Assembly (NCBI GenBank): GCA_002490835.1
Contig: DKUU01000039.1
Span: 144,972-208,971, forward strand
Reading direction: 5' to 3'
DNA from: Lachnospiraceae bacterium UBA7196
GTDB lineage: Bacteria > Bacillota > Clostridia > Lachnospirales > Lachnospiraceae
DNA: 64,000 nt
Both the position numbers and the translations under genes were made by a program. Below the pieces are notes generated by a model. It searched no databases. It worked only from the letters and a program-made list of their open reading frames with translations, and was not told the origin of the DNA. This document shows positions 35,501-44,394 of the stretch, piece after piece (the first letter of the stretch is position 1; each line of letters starts with the position of its first letter).

Positions 35501-36997
35501 ATGGTTGAGATGATCACCAATGTAAACAGCGCCATCAACAGCTTTGTCTGGGGTCTTCCCATGCTGGTGCTGCTCGTCGGTACGGGTATCCTGATGACGG
35601 CCCTTACCAAATTCTTCCAGCTGTCCCATATCGGACACTGGTGGAAAAATACCATCGGCGGTATTTTCAGCGACAAACATATCACAAAGCACACGGACAA
35701 GGAAGATCAGTCAATTTCCCAGTTCCAGTCACTTTGTACGGCTTTGGCTGCCACCATCGGCACGGGAAACATCGTGGGTGTGGCGAGCGCCCTGATCTCC
35801 GGCGGCCCCGGCGCGATCTTTTGGATGTGGATCGTGGCCTTTTTTGGCATGATGACCAATTACTCCGAAAATGTGCTCGGCATCTACTATCGCCGCAAGA
35901 ATGAAAAGAACGAGTGGAGCGGCGGCGCTATGTATTACTTAAAGGACGGCCTTGGCTCCTATAAGGGCTTCAAGCAGGTGGGTGCGGTACTGGCCGTACT
36001 GTTCTCCATCTTCTGCGTGCTGGCGTCCTTTGGTATCGGCAATATGAGCCAGATTAATTCCATCTCCGGCAATATGAAGTCAGCGTTCAATATCCCTACA
36101 TATGTTACGGGTATCGCACTGCTGATCCTCGCGGCGCTGGTCATCGTAGGCGGACTGAAGCGTATCGCTTCCGTCACGGAAAAGCTGGTGCCTTTCATGG
36201 CGATCATTTATGTGGTCGGCGCACTGGTTCTCTTCTTTATGAATATCGACCAGTGCGGCGCGGTCTTCTCTGCGATCTTTAAGGGTGCGTTCGGTCTGCG
36301 CGCGGTAGGCGGCGGTATCGTCGGCAGCGGTGTAAAACTGGCTATTACCTGGGGTATGAAGCGCGGCGTGTTCTCCAACGAGGCGGGCCTTGGTTCCTCC
36401 GTTATGGTGCATTCCAGCTCCAACGTGAAAGAGCCTGTGCGTCAGGGTATGTGGGGTATCTTCGAAGTGTTTGCGGACACGATGATCGTCTGCACGCTGA
36501 CTGCTTTCGCGGTGCTTTCCTCCGGTCTGGTCGATCTGGAGACAGGCGCGGTCTTAAGCTCGTCCGAAGGTTCTGCTCTGGTAGGCGAAGCCTTCGCTAC
36601 GAAATTCGGCAGTATCGGCCCTATGTTTATTGCCATTGCGATCCTGCTCTTTGCCTTCTCCACAGTGCTTGGCTGGAGCCACTACGGATCAAAAGCATGG
36701 GAGTATCTCTTCGGCACGAAATCGATGATGATCTACAAGGTCGTGTTCGTCCTGATGATCTATGTGGGCGCGACCATGAATCTGGGGCTGGCATGGGATC
36801 TCTCCGATACCTTCAACGGCCTGATGGCAATCCCCAACCTGATCGGCGTCTTAAGTCTGTCGCCTGTGGTGCTGCATATCACGCGCAACTATGTGGCCCG
36901 TACCTTGAAGAAGGAAAATGTGAAGCCGATGCTCTCGGCGTTTGAGGATATCCAGAAGATGCAGGAGAAGGAGCTGGCGAAGACAAATGAGGGATAG
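35501..36997 (+). CDS. Alanine/glycine:cation symporter (AGCS family)
   Basis: Integral membrane protein of 498 residues with about 11 helices that imports alanine or glycine with Na+ or H+. The AGCS signature is clear: FQSLCTALAATIGTGNIVG, GGPGAIFWMW, the GGAMYYLKDG loop, and NEAGLGS. The frame is open from 35447, but the ATG at 35501 follows AAAGGAGG and fits the family N-terminus. Monocistronic, ending at the hairpin 37023-37056. Confidence 0.95.
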   Translation: MVEMITNVNSAINSFVWGLPMLVLLVGTGILMTALTKFFQLSHIGHWWKNTIGGIFSDKHITKHTDKEDQSISQFQSLCTALAATIGTGNIVGVASALISGGPGAIFWMWIVAFFGMMTNYSENVLGIYYRRKNEKNEWSGGAMYYLKDGLGSYKGFKQVGAVLAVLFSIFCVLASFGIGNMSQINSISGNMKSAFNIPTYVTGIALLILAALVIVGGLKRIASVTEKLVPFMAIIYVVGALVLFFMNIDQCGAVFSAIFKGAFGLRAVGGGIVGSGVKLAITWGMKRGVFSNEAGLGSSVMVHSSSNVKEPVRQGMWGIFEVFADTMIVCTLTAFAVLSSGLVDLETGAVLSSSEGSALVGEAFATKFGSIGPMFIAIAILLFAFSTVLGWSHYGSKAWEYLFGTKSMMIYKVVFVLMIYVGATMNLGLAWDLSDTFNGLMAIPNLIGVLSLSPVVLHITRNYVARTLKKENVKPMLSAFEDIQKMQEKELAKTNEG

Positions 36998-37022
36998 AGA
37001 TAGAGGATAGAAGATGTAAGAA

Positions 37023-37064
37023 AACCCCGGCAAGCCATAACAGCTACACCGGGGTTCTATTTTT
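37023..37064. terminator. Bidirectional terminator between AGCS symporter and fba
   Basis: AACCCCGG (37023-37030) pairs with CCGGGGTT (37049-37056), followed by CTATTTTT on the plus strand and TTTTCTT on the minus strand. It fits both the symporter and the convergent aldolase gene. Confidence 0.8.
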
Positions 37065-37101
37065 AGTCTCAAAGAATGCTTCCGCATTCCGCCTGCGCGC
37101 T

Positions 37102-38070
37102 TTACGCCTTGCCGTCGGAACCGAGCACATTCTTGATCTTGTGCGATACCATATCTTTTACGGCCTGTCTAGCGGGCTTCAGATACTGTCTGGGATCGAA
37201 GTGGTCGGGATGCTCCGCGAAGTACTGACGCATCACGCCCGTCATAGCCAGACGGATATCGGAGTCGATGTTGATCTTACATACGGCAAGCTGAGCCGCT
37301 TTGCGAAGCTGCTCCTCCGGGATACCAACCGCATCAGGCATATTGCCGCCGTACTGGTTCACCATCTTAACGAACTCCTGCGGAACGGAAGAAGAACCGT
37401 GAAGCACGATGGGGAAGCCGGGCAGTCTCTTGATGCACTCCTCTAAAACGTCGAAACGAAGCGGCGGGGGAACCAGAATACCTTCTGCGTTTCTCGTGCA
37501 CTGTGCCGCCGTGAACTTATATGCGCCGTGGGAAGTACCGATCGCGATCGCCAGAGAGTCACAGCCTGTCTTATCAACAAACTCCTCTACTTCCTCAGGA
37601 CGGGTGTAGGACTCCTTACCGGACTCCACAACGACCTCATCCTCAACGCCTGCCAGCGTACCCAGCTCAGCCTCTACTACTACGCCTTTGTCATGCGCAT
37701 ACTCAACGACCTGCTTGGTCAACGCGATATTGTCCTCGAAAGACTTAGAGGAAGCGTCGATCATAACGGAAGTAAAACCGCCGTCGATACAGGACTTACA
37801 AAGCTCAAACGTATCGCCGTGATCCAGATGAAGAGCGATCGGGATCTGCGGATTCTCAGCAACCGCCGCCTCAACCAGCTTCACCAGATAGGTGTGGTTT
37901 GCGTAAGCGCGCGCGCCCTTGGAAACCTGCAGGATTACGGGGCTGTTCAGCTCGCCGGCCGCCTCGGTGATACCTTGAACGATCTCCATGTTGTTCACGT
38001 TGAAAGCGCCGACTGCATAACCGCCGTCGTAAGCCTTCTTAAACATGTCCTTTGTTGTTACTAATGCCAT
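37102..38070 (-). CDS. fba: Class II fructose-bisphosphate aldolase
   Basis: Zn-dependent cleavage of fructose-1,6-bisphosphate to DHAP and glyceraldehyde-3-phosphate; cytoplasmic, 322 residues. Visible motifs are FNVNNMEIVQGI, the zinc-site LHLDHGDTFELC, the MIDASS and VEAELG segments, and HGSSSVP near the phosphate site. The frame is open to 38127, but ATG 38070 with AAAGGAAG upstream gives the canonical start (MALVTTKDM). Own promoter at 38133-38161. Confidence 0.96.
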   Translation of the reverse strand: MALVTTKDMFKKAYDGGYAVGAFNVNNMEIVQGITEAAGELNSPVILQVSKGARAYANHTYLVKLVEAAVAENPQIPIALHLDHGDTFELCKSCIDGGFTSVMIDASSKSFEDNIALTKQVVEYAHDKGVVVEAELGTLAGVEDEVVVESGKESYTRPEEVEEFVDKTGCDSLAIAIGTSHGAYKFTAAQCTRNAEGILVPPPLRFDVLEECIKRLPGFPIVLHGSSSVPQEFVKMVNQYGGNMPDAVGIPEEQLRKAAQLAVCKINIDSDIRLAMTGVMRQYFAEHPDHFDPRQYLKPARQAVKDMVSHKIKNVLGSDGKA

Positions 38071-38132
38071 AATGTTTTCTTCCTTTCTATTAGAATTTTT
38101 TAATACTTTCCATGATCTGGAATCCAACTTTT

Positions 38133-38161
38133 ATTTTACCAGCCAGTCTCTGGAAAGTCAA
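38133..38161 (-). promoter_or_regulatory. Sigma-A promoter of fba
   Basis: Minus-strand -35 TTGACT (38156-38161), 17-bp spacer, extended -10 TGGTAAAAT (hexamer 38133-38138). The spacer contains a short palindrome CCAGAGACTGG. Leader about 55 nt. Confidence 0.75.
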
Positions 38162-38186
38162 TGTGGAGAGTCTGCGCTAAAAATGA

Positions 38187-39086
38187 TTATATTACATCCA
38201 CCGGCACCCGGATCGTGAGTGCCTGCTTCCAGTTCTCAATCTGTACTTTCAGATGATCGCCGCCGTACTCTCCGTCCAAGGTCCACGCCACCGGCTCTTC
38301 CGACTCCACCCTCAGGCTTTGGGTGGTAAAGGTGTAAATATACTCAGACTTGACCCGTTTATCCACAAGCGCCACGATAATATTATTGAGGTCCAGCGGA
38401 TTCGTGGGCTTGCGGATCAGCGTCACCTCAAACACGCCGTCGTCCAGCGCCACGTTCTGTCCCGTGATGCCGCGGAAACCGCCCACGGAATGCGAGTTTG
38501 TGACCATACCATAGAGAAACTCTCCTTCGATGACTTCTTCATTGCAGGTGATCTTCAAAGGATAGGACCGCACCTGCGGCAGACGTTTCACGCCCTCGAT
38601 CAGATAGGCCGCATGTCCCAGCACATTCTTGCTGTCCTGCGGCGTTCCGTAGGACACATCCGTAAAGATGCCGAATGCCGCCACGTAAATAAAGATATCC
38701 TGATTGAACTTCCCCACGTCACAGGCAAAATTTCTTCCATTTACCACCACGTCAGCCGCCTGCAGCATACTCTTGGGGATACCGAGACTGTTCGCAAAAT
38801 CGTTAGTGCTGCCTGCCGGAACATAACCGACCGGCAGTCTCTCTTCTGATTTCATCATCCCCGTGACCACCTCGTCAAGCGTGCCGTCTCCGCCGCTGCA
38901 GGCCACGATATCGTAACCCGCGCGTCTTTCCCGCACCGCCTTCACGGCGTCTCCCGGTGCCTGCGTGGGATAGGCCGTCACCTCATAGCCGGCCTTCACA
39001 AAAATATCGATGATATCGAGGAGATTACTCCTGATCCGCGCCTTTCCCGACCTTGGATTATATACGAAGAGCATTTGTTTCTCCAT
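38187..39086 (-). CDS. Diacylglycerol kinase-family lipid kinase (YegS/DgkB-like)
   Basis: Protein of 299 residues phosphorylating a lipid such as diacylglycerol. It has the DAGK catalytic domain with FVYNPRSGKARI, the nucleotide loop CSGGDGTLDEVVTGM and GYVPAGSTNDFANSLGIP. The C-terminal beta-sandwich carries DDGVFEVTLIRKP and WTLDGEYGG. The frame begins at a TTG (39098), but ATG 39086 with GGAGGG just upstream is the likely start. Follows the crh-like gene by 175 bp of repeat-containing DNA. Confidence 0.92.
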   Translation of the reverse strand: MEKQMLFVYNPRSGKARIRSNLLDIIDIFVKAGYEVTAYPTQAPGDAVKAVRERRAGYDIVACSGGDGTLDEVVTGMMKSEERLPVGYVPAGSTNDFANSLGIPKSMLQAADVVVNGRNFACDVGKFNQDIFIYVAAFGIFTDVSYGTPQDSKNVLGHAAYLIEGVKRLPQVRSYPLKITCNEEVIEGEFLYGMVTNSHSVGGFRGITGQNVALDDGVFEVTLIRKPTNPLDLNNIIVALVDKRVKSEYIYTFTTQSLRVESEEPVAWTLDGEYGGDHLKVQIENWKQALTIRVPVDVI

Positions 39087-39178
39087 AAAACCCTCCAAAT
39101 AATGAACAAAGCCGCCTGACGCCCCACTCGCCTAGGCGTGTCTGAGACTCCAAGCAGCTATTCTTATGCCTTATCACA

Positions 39179-39234
39179 GGAGTAAATGCCTTCGCAAGCT
39201 CGGCATTAACTCCTCGAGCATCACTTCGTGAGCC
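39179..39234 (+). repeat. Dispersed palindromic repeat, copy 1
   Basis: Arms AGTAAATGCC (39181-39190) and GGCATTAACT (39202-39211) enclose an 11-nt loop. They are followed by a GAGcaTCaCTTCGtGAgC tail. A second copy in the opposite orientation lies at 44395-44447 with the same arms and a closely similar tail. Found between dagK-like and crh genes. Confidence 0.65.
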
Positions 39235-39261
39235 CAGCTGTCAATCCTGTCACACGGTAAC

Positions 39262-39516
39262 CTATCTGGTGGTCAGGAATTTTTCGATCTCCGCAACAGC
39301 GTTTTCCTCATCTGAGCCATCCGCCGTCACCACTACCTCCGCACCACTCTCAAGGCCCATACTCATCATGCCCATGATGCTTTTGGCATTAACCTTTTTG
39401 TTGTCAGCACCTAAGTAAACGGTGCTTTCAAACTGGCTCGCCACCTGTACCAGCATAGCCACCGGCCTCGCTTCGAGCCCCGTCTCCAGTTTGATCTGGA
39501 TTGACTTCTGAATCAT
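39262..39516 (-). CDS. crh: HPr-like protein of the Crh type (Glu at position 15)
   Basis: Protein of 84 residues with the HPr fold. The catalytic loop reads TGLEARPVA, so position 15 is Glu instead of the His that accepts phosphate from PTS enzyme I; it therefore cannot work as a PTS carrier. Ser46 and its surroundings (NAKSIMGMMS) are kept, so HPr kinase/phosphorylase can still modify it. This is the pattern of Bacillus Crh (Gln15), which acts only in CcpA-mediated catabolite repression. Position next to whiA and rapZ matches Bacillus crh. hprK is encoded at 43384-44319. Ribosome site AGAGGAGAG. The symbol is given by analogy. Confidence 0.85.
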   Translation of the reverse strand: MIQKSIQIKLETGLEARPVAMLVQVASQFESTVYLGADNKKVNAKSIMGMMSMGLESGAEVVVTADGSDEENAVAEIEKFLTTR

Positions 39517-39556
39517 ACCTACTCTCCTCTTTTCCGAAGCGTCCCGCTTCTTACTT

Positions 39557-40459
39557 TTAAGATCTTATTTTTTCTGCGATCTCGCTCAGTCTGCGTAACC
39601 TGTGATTCACCCCGGATTTCCCCACATTCGGTTCCAGATACCCGCCCAGCTCCTTTAATGCCGCATCGGGATATTCCAGCCGAATCTCCGCCATCTGCCT
39701 CAGATTATCCGGCAGATTTTCAAAGCCATACCTGTCCCTGATCAGAAGGATATCCTCGATCTGCCTGCCTGCGGCCGTCACCGTCTTTGAGATATTAGCC
39801 GTCTCGCAGTTCACCCTCCTATTGATCGAGTTGCGCATCTCCTTTAATATCCTCATGTTCTCAAGTTCCATCAAGGACACATGCGCGCCCATGACATTCA
39901 AAAGATCCACGATGCCCGCTCCCTCTTTCAGATAGACCACCTGATATTTCTTGCGCTTGATGATCCTTGCCTCGATCTGAAATTCCGAAAGCATTTTTTG
40001 AAGCTGTATCGCCTGCGCCCTCTCATCGCAGACAAATTCCAGATGATAACCCTTTACCGGGTCGCTCATAGAACCCACGCTCAAAAATGCGCCGCGAAGG
40101 TATGCCCTCGCGCAGCACGAACTTTTGACCAGAAGGGAATTGACCGGATTAGTCAGTATAATATTCCCTTTCTCTTCCTCCGCAAGATGCAGCGCCTGTA
40201 ACACCCTGTATTCCGGCTCATCATCGGAAATCAGCCTCCGTCTGCCTTGCACAACTGCTTCTATATTAAATGTTTTTCTTAGTAATGTAAAGCATTTTTT
40301 CGCAACAGCCTCATTTTCCGTGTTCAAAAGCAGATGTCTGCCGCCGTCACAGGCCGCTCCGTTATAGAGAAGAAGCGCCGCCAGCTCCGCTAGCTGACAA
40401 TGTCTGGCAGGACTGATCTGGGCCGCCAGCTCCTCCTTTACGGTTCCTGAAAATGACAT
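39557..40459 (-). CDS. whiA: DNA-binding protein WhiA
   Basis: Protein of 300 residues. The N-terminal part has a degenerate LAGLIDADG homing-endonuclease fold (RAYLRGAFLSVGSMSDPVKGYHLEF), and a C-terminal helix-turn-helix follows (LRQMAEIRLEYPDAALKELG, NVGKSGVNHRLRRL). WhiA controls sporulation genes in actinomycetes; in Firmicutes it affects cell division and chromosome segregation. Located between rapZ and crh as in Bacillus, but the yvcK/mgfK gene that usually separates rapZ and whiA is absent. Spacing of 21 bp to rapZ indicates an operon. Confidence 0.96.
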   Translation of the reverse strand: MSFSGTVKEELAAQISPARHCQLAELAALLLYNGAACDGGRHLLLNTENEAVAKKCFTLLRKTFNIEAVVQGRRRLISDDEPEYRVLQALHLAEEEKGNIILTNPVNSLLVKSSCCARAYLRGAFLSVGSMSDPVKGYHLEFVCDERAQAIQLQKMLSEFQIEARIIKRKKYQVVYLKEGAGIVDLLNVMGAHVSLMELENMRILKEMRNSINRRVNCETANISKTVTAAGRQIEDILLIRDRYGFENLPDNLRQMAEIRLEYPDAALKELGGYLEPNVGKSGVNHRLRRLSEIAEKIRS

Positions 40460-40480
40460 TATTTCATCCTCATATTTTAT

Positions 40481-41338
40481 CTATTTATCAATATCCCTAT
40501 GACTGAGCTTCACGCCGTAAGTCCCGTGATCCTTCATCCCCGCGTAAAGAGCGTTAGCAAGCGTCACGCTCCTGTGCTTGCCTCCCGTACAGCCGATGCC
40601 AATCACTAGCTGATGCTTCCCTTCTTTGACATAGTTCGGGATCAGAAAGTCGAGCATATCCGCCAGTTTCTGCAAAAACGACCCCGCTTCGGGAAATGCC
40701 ATCACATAATCCTGCACCTCTTTGTCATTACCTGTCTTAAACTTTAATTCATCGACATAAAAAGGGTTGGGAAGGAAACGCACGTCAAACACCAGATCGG
40801 CATCCGCTGGAATGCCCTTCTTAAAGCCAAAAGAAAGAATGGTGACGATCAGGGAATTATACTCCTTATTCCTGACAAAGATATCGTCGATCTCCTCCTT
40901 TAGCTCTCTGGTCAGCAGGTGGGAAGTGTCAATGATGTAATCCGCCTGCTCCCTGATCCCTTTTAAGATCTCCCGCTCCCGCAAAATGCCTTCCTGCACG
41001 CGGCCTTCCGGAGAAAGGGGATGCAGTCTCCTCGTCTCCTTGTAGCGCTTTAGGAGAACGTCGTCTCCCGCCTCCAGAAACAGAATCTCAAATAAATACC
41101 CATTATTTTTAAGCTGCTCAAGGATCGAACGCACACCGCCAAAGGACTGATCCGCGCGCACGTCAAGCCCCAGCGCCACTTTATTGACCTCGCTTGTCGG
41201 CATGGTGATAAGCTCCACAAACTTTTCGATCAATGCCACCGGCAGATTATCCACGCAGTAAAAGCCCACATCCTCCAGCATCTTCATAGCGGTCCTCTTG
41301 CCGGAACCGCTCATGCCCGTTACGATCACAAATCTCAT
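40481..41338 (-). CDS. rapZ: RNase adapter RapZ / nucleotide-binding protein YvcJ
   Basis: P-loop protein of 285 residues. Walker A is GMSGSGKRTA (about 8-17), with the D-x-C-VDNLP segment next, and the C-terminal GCTGGKHRSV motif that in E. coli RapZ lies in the RNA/metabolite-binding domain. Firmicute homologues (YvcJ) hydrolyse GTP and affect competence; the RNA-adapter role is established only in enterobacteria. One base separates it from the murB stop, so translation is probably coupled. Confidence 0.96.
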   Translation of the reverse strand: MRFVIVTGMSGSGKRTAMKMLEDVGFYCVDNLPVALIEKFVELITMPTSEVNKVALGLDVRADQSFGGVRSILEQLKNNGYLFEILFLEAGDDVLLKRYKETRRLHPLSPEGRVQEGILREREILKGIREQADYIIDTSHLLTRELKEEIDDIFVRNKEYNSLIVTILSFGFKKGIPADADLVFDVRFLPNPFYVDELKFKTGNDKEVQDYVMAFPEAGSFLQKLADMLDFLIPNYVKEGKHQLVIGIGCTGGKHRSVTLANALYAGMKDHGTYGVKLSHRDIDK

Positions 41339-41339
41339 T

Positions 41340-42251
41340 CTAAAAATCTCCTAAGTATATTACCTCCGGTTCAAGCCTGACATGGAACATATCGCGCACG
41401 CGTTCCTGCACTTCCTCGATCACTTCACGGATATCCGCCGCTGATGCGCCCCCGTCGTTTACCACAAAACCACAGTGTTTCTCAGACACCCGCGCGCCGC
41501 CGATGCGATACCCCCGGAGCCCCGCGTCCATAATCAGTTTCCCCGCATAATATCCCTCCGGTCGTTTGAACGTGCTGCCGGCGCTTGGATACTCAAGCGG
41601 CTGCTTGCTCTTTCTAAGCTTCATCAATTCTTCCATGCGTGCCGCAACCGACTCCTTATCCTTCTTCGTCAAGGCAAAGACCGCGGCCATCACGACAAAA
41701 GGCCGGTCTTTGATAATGCTGGTGCGGTAGCCAAACTCCATGGTATCATTGTCCAACGTCAGGATCTCGCCCCGCTGGTCCATCACACGGACGAGCTTTA
41801 CGATCTGCTTCATCTCCCCGTCGTAGGCGCCCGCGTTCATCACGATAGCGCCGCCGATGCTGCCGGGAATCCCCGCCGCAAACTCAAAACCGCCAAGTCC
41901 GGCGTCTCTGGCCACTGCCGCCACCTGCGAGAGCAGCGCGCCCGCGCCCGCCACAAGATGATTGCCTTCCACATGGATACCGGCCATCCGCTTTCCCAGC
42001 TTTAAAATAATGCCCCGATAGCCTTTATCGCCCACCAGCAGATTGCTGCCGTTCCCCAGAACAAAATAATCCTGTCCCGATTGCGCCAGATAAAATATGA
42101 GCTGCGAAAGCTCTTCCTTTGATTCCACGATCACCATACATTCCGCCTCCCCGCCCACGCGGAAGGTGGTGTATCTGCTCATGGGTTCATGAAAGAGGAT
42201 ACGCTCCTTTGGCACAACAGAGCTGATATGTTCATAGACTGAATTGTTCAA
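41340..42251 (-). CDS. murB: UDP-N-acetylmuramate dehydrogenase
   Basis: FAD enzyme reducing UDP-GlcNAc-enolpyruvate to UDP-MurNAc in cytoplasmic peptidoglycan synthesis; 303 residues, type IIb (no extra C-terminal insertion). Motifs: RYTTFRVGG, FAD-binding LGNGSNLLVGDKGYRG, AGIPGSIGGAIVMNAGAY, the catalytic Ser in AGSTFKRP and the C-terminal EPEVIYLG Glu. The start codon is TTG, supported by GAGGGG 6 nt upstream and no nearby in-frame ATG. Confidence 0.96.
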   Translation of the reverse strand: MNNSVYEHISSVVPKERILFHEPMSRYTTFRVGGEAECMVIVESKEELSQLIFYLAQSGQDYFVLGNGSNLLVGDKGYRGIILKLGKRMAGIHVEGNHLVAGAGALLSQVAAVARDAGLGGFEFAAGIPGSIGGAIVMNAGAYDGEMKQIVKLVRVMDQRGEILTLDNDTMEFGYRTSIIKDRPFVVMAAVFALTKKDKESVAARMEELMKLRKSKQPLEYPSAGSTFKRPEGYYAGKLIMDAGLRGYRIGGARVSEKHCGFVVNDGGASAADIREVIEEVQERVRDMFHVRLEPEVIYLGDF

Positions 42252-42298
42252 CTTATACCCCTCATAACTTTTTTATATGATATAATATATCCCTATCC

Positions 42299-42418
42299 AG
42301 CCGTGCTAATTCGCAAAATCGCTGCTGCGCCGCTTTCCTTTTGCTATGGATCGACGATGCTGCATCCGTCTGAAGGCAAGCTTTACGCCGTCTGCACATC
42401 GTCAACCTGCACGGCTCA
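42299..42418. repeat. Nested inverted repeat between glk and murB
   Basis: Outer arms AGCCGTGC (42299-42306) and GCACGGCT (42411-42418); inner arms GACGATGcTGCA and TGCACATCGTC (about 42351-42362 and 42395-42405), with CCGTCTG repeated in each inner arm. The predicted RNA or cruciform spans 120 nt. It may be an intergenic repeat element or a structured leader/terminator between glucokinase and murB. Confidence 0.5.
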
Positions 42419-42431
42419 ATGCTAAACTATA

Positions 42432-43367
42432 TTATAAGAGCAGCCGCGCCGCCCCGTAAATACCTGCGTCGTTGCCCAGCGTCGCCAGCGCGAAACGCAC
42501 GTTTCTGTCGCCGTGAAATACGGTCTTCTCGTAGGGAGGTTTGATATAGTCAAACAGTACTTCCCCTGCCTTGGAAACACCGCCGCCGATCACAAAAATC
42601 TCCGGATTGATCACGCCTGCGACCACGCCCAGTCCTTTGCCTAGATAATCGCCGAATTTTCGTGCGATTTCTATCGCTAATTCATCCCCTGCTTTCACCG
42701 CGTCAAAGACGGTCTTTGCGGAAACCTCACCCTTCCTGAGTACGCTGTCCTTATCGCTTTTTGCCAGCGCCCGATTCGCCAGTCTGGTAATCCCCGTAGC
42801 GGAAGCATACTCTTCAAGGCAGCCAAAATTACCGCAGCCGCAGGCCTCCGTCTCGTTATCTTCCACATGGATATGCCCGATCTCACCGCCTGCGCCCGTT
42901 GCGCCCGTCAAAATCTCGCCGTTAATGATGATGCCGCCGCCAACGCCTGTTCCCAGCGTTACCGCCACCAGATTCTGATGACCCTGACCGCCGCCCTTCC
43001 ACATCTCGCCAAGAGCCGCCACATTTGCATCGTTGCCGCCTTCCACGCGCATACCATTAAGCAGCGCGGTAAGTTCCTTTTTCAAATCTACTTCGCCCCA
43101 GCCAAGGTTGACCGCGCGATGCACAATGCCGTTTCCGTCCACAGGCCCCGGCACGCCCACTCCTGCGCCGATCACATCTTCCTTTGAGATGCCTTTCTCG
43201 GAGAGCTTCGCCTTAATGCTGTCGGCAATATCCGGTAAAATCTTTTCTCCGCCGTTTTCCGTTCTGGTGGGAATCTCCCATTTTTCAAGCACATTGCCGT
43301 CCTGATCGAATAACCCCATCTTTACCGTGGTGCCGCCCACGTCTACGCCAAATAAATATTTCGCCAT
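42432..43367 (-). CDS. glk: Glucokinase, ROK family
   Basis: ATP-dependent glucose phosphorylation in the cytoplasm; 311 residues. N-terminal phosphate loop DVGGTTVKMGLFD, the sugar-binding region GGNDANVAALGE, GTGVGGGIIINGEI, and the ROK zinc motif CGCGNFGCLEEYAS. The reading frame is open to 43670, but the ATG at 43367 with GAGGAGGG upstream starts the conserved protein. Sixteen bp after hprK, so both are probably co-expressed, joining glucose activation to the catabolite-repression kinase. Confidence 0.95.
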   Translation of the reverse strand: MAKYLFGVDVGGTTVKMGLFDQDGNVLEKWEIPTRTENGGEKILPDIADSIKAKLSEKGISKEDVIGAGVGVPGPVDGNGIVHRAVNLGWGEVDLKKELTALLNGMRVEGGNDANVAALGEMWKGGGQGHQNLVAVTLGTGVGGGIIINGEILTGATGAGGEIGHIHVEDNETEACGCGNFGCLEEYASATGITRLANRALAKSDKDSVLRKGEVSAKTVFDAVKAGDELAIEIARKFGDYLGKGLGVVAGVINPEIFVIGGGVSKAGEVLFDYIKPPYEKTVFHGDRNVRFALATLGNDAGIYGAARLLL

Positions 43368-43383
43368 GCCGCTATCTCCCTCC

Positions 43384-44319
43384 TCAATCCTCGTCCCTTC
43401 CTTTTGCCAGAGAGTTCTGCACTCTCTTGTAGAGTTCCTGCGCCGCATTGTAGCCCATCTTTTTCTGACGGTGATTGACGGCCGCAGACTCGCAGATGAT
43501 CGCCAGATTACGGCCCGGCCTGATCGGCAGCGTGTGACAGACCACGCGGTTCCCCAGATACTCCGTGTACTCCTCTTCCAGACCCAGACGATCGTACTCC
43601 TTATCCTTATCCCAATCCTCCAGACGGATGACCAGATCGATGCTCTGCGTATCCCTGACGCTGGATGCACCGAAAAGGGCTTTCACATCCACAATGCCGA
43701 TGCCCCGCAGCTCGATGAAATGCTTGGTAATGTCGGGCGCGGAACCGATCAGCGTATCCTCGCTCACGCGGCGGATCTCTACCACATCGTCCGTCACCAG
43801 ACGGTGACCTCTCTTGATCAGCTCCAGCGCCGCCTCGGATTTACCGATACCGCTCTCACCCGTGATCAAAACGCCTTCGCCGTAGACATCAACCAGCACG
43901 CCGTGTACGGAAATACAGGGGGCAAGCTGCACATTCAGCCAGCGGATCACTTCCGCCATGCAGGCCGAAGTCGCTTTCTGGCTCATCAAAAGCGGTACGC
44001 CGTGCTTCACCGCGATCTCTCTGAAAATTTCATTCGGATGCAGTTCCCGGCAGAACAGGATGCCCGGCAGGGGATTATTTAAAAGAATCTCGAAAATTTC
44101 CCGCTGTCTGTCTTCATCCAGATTATTCATATAGGAATATTCCACAAATCCCATGATCTGCAAACGTGTGGTCTCAAAATGTTCAAAATATCCCGCAAGC
44201 TGCAGGGCCGGCCTGTTGATATCCGGCTGCGTCACCTTGATCTTTGAGATATCGATTTCCGGTGTGAGATTCTCCCATTTGAATTTTTCGATCACTTTTG
44301 TAAGATTGATGCTCGCCAT
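43384..44319 (-). CDS. hprK: HPr kinase/phosphorylase
   Basis: Bifunctional enzyme of 311 residues that phosphorylates or dephosphorylates Ser46 of HPr and Crh, the master switch of carbon catabolite repression in Firmicutes. The Walker A is GESGIGKSEAALELI, followed by TDDVVEI; the HPrK signature HFIELRGIGIVDVKALFG is intact. The N-terminal substrate-like domain ends near residue 130. Ribosome site AAGGAGAGGG. First of a run hprK-glk-murB-rapZ-whiA-crh on the minus strand. Confidence 0.97.
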   Translation of the reverse strand: MASINLTKVIEKFKWENLTPEIDISKIKVTQPDINRPALQLAGYFEHFETTRLQIMGFVEYSYMNNLDEDRQREIFEILLNNPLPGILFCRELHPNEIFREIAVKHGVPLLMSQKATSACMAEVIRWLNVQLAPCISVHGVLVDVYGEGVLITGESGIGKSEAALELIKRGHRLVTDDVVEIRRVSEDTLIGSAPDITKHFIELRGIGIVDVKALFGASSVRDTQSIDLVIRLEDWDKDKEYDRLGLEEEYTEYLGNRVVCHTLPIRPGRNLAIICESAAVNHRQKKMGYNAAQELYKRVQNSLAKGRDED

Positions 44320-44394
44320 GTCCCTCTCCTTATCTTATAATCCCGCAGTGCCGCTCGAAAAATCTGCGATTTTCCTCGCTCACGGGCTTCGCCG

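Noticed and set aside
43368..43670. N-terminal extension of glucokinase
   Set aside because: Overlaps hprK in another frame; the conserved ROK start and ribosome site are at 43367.
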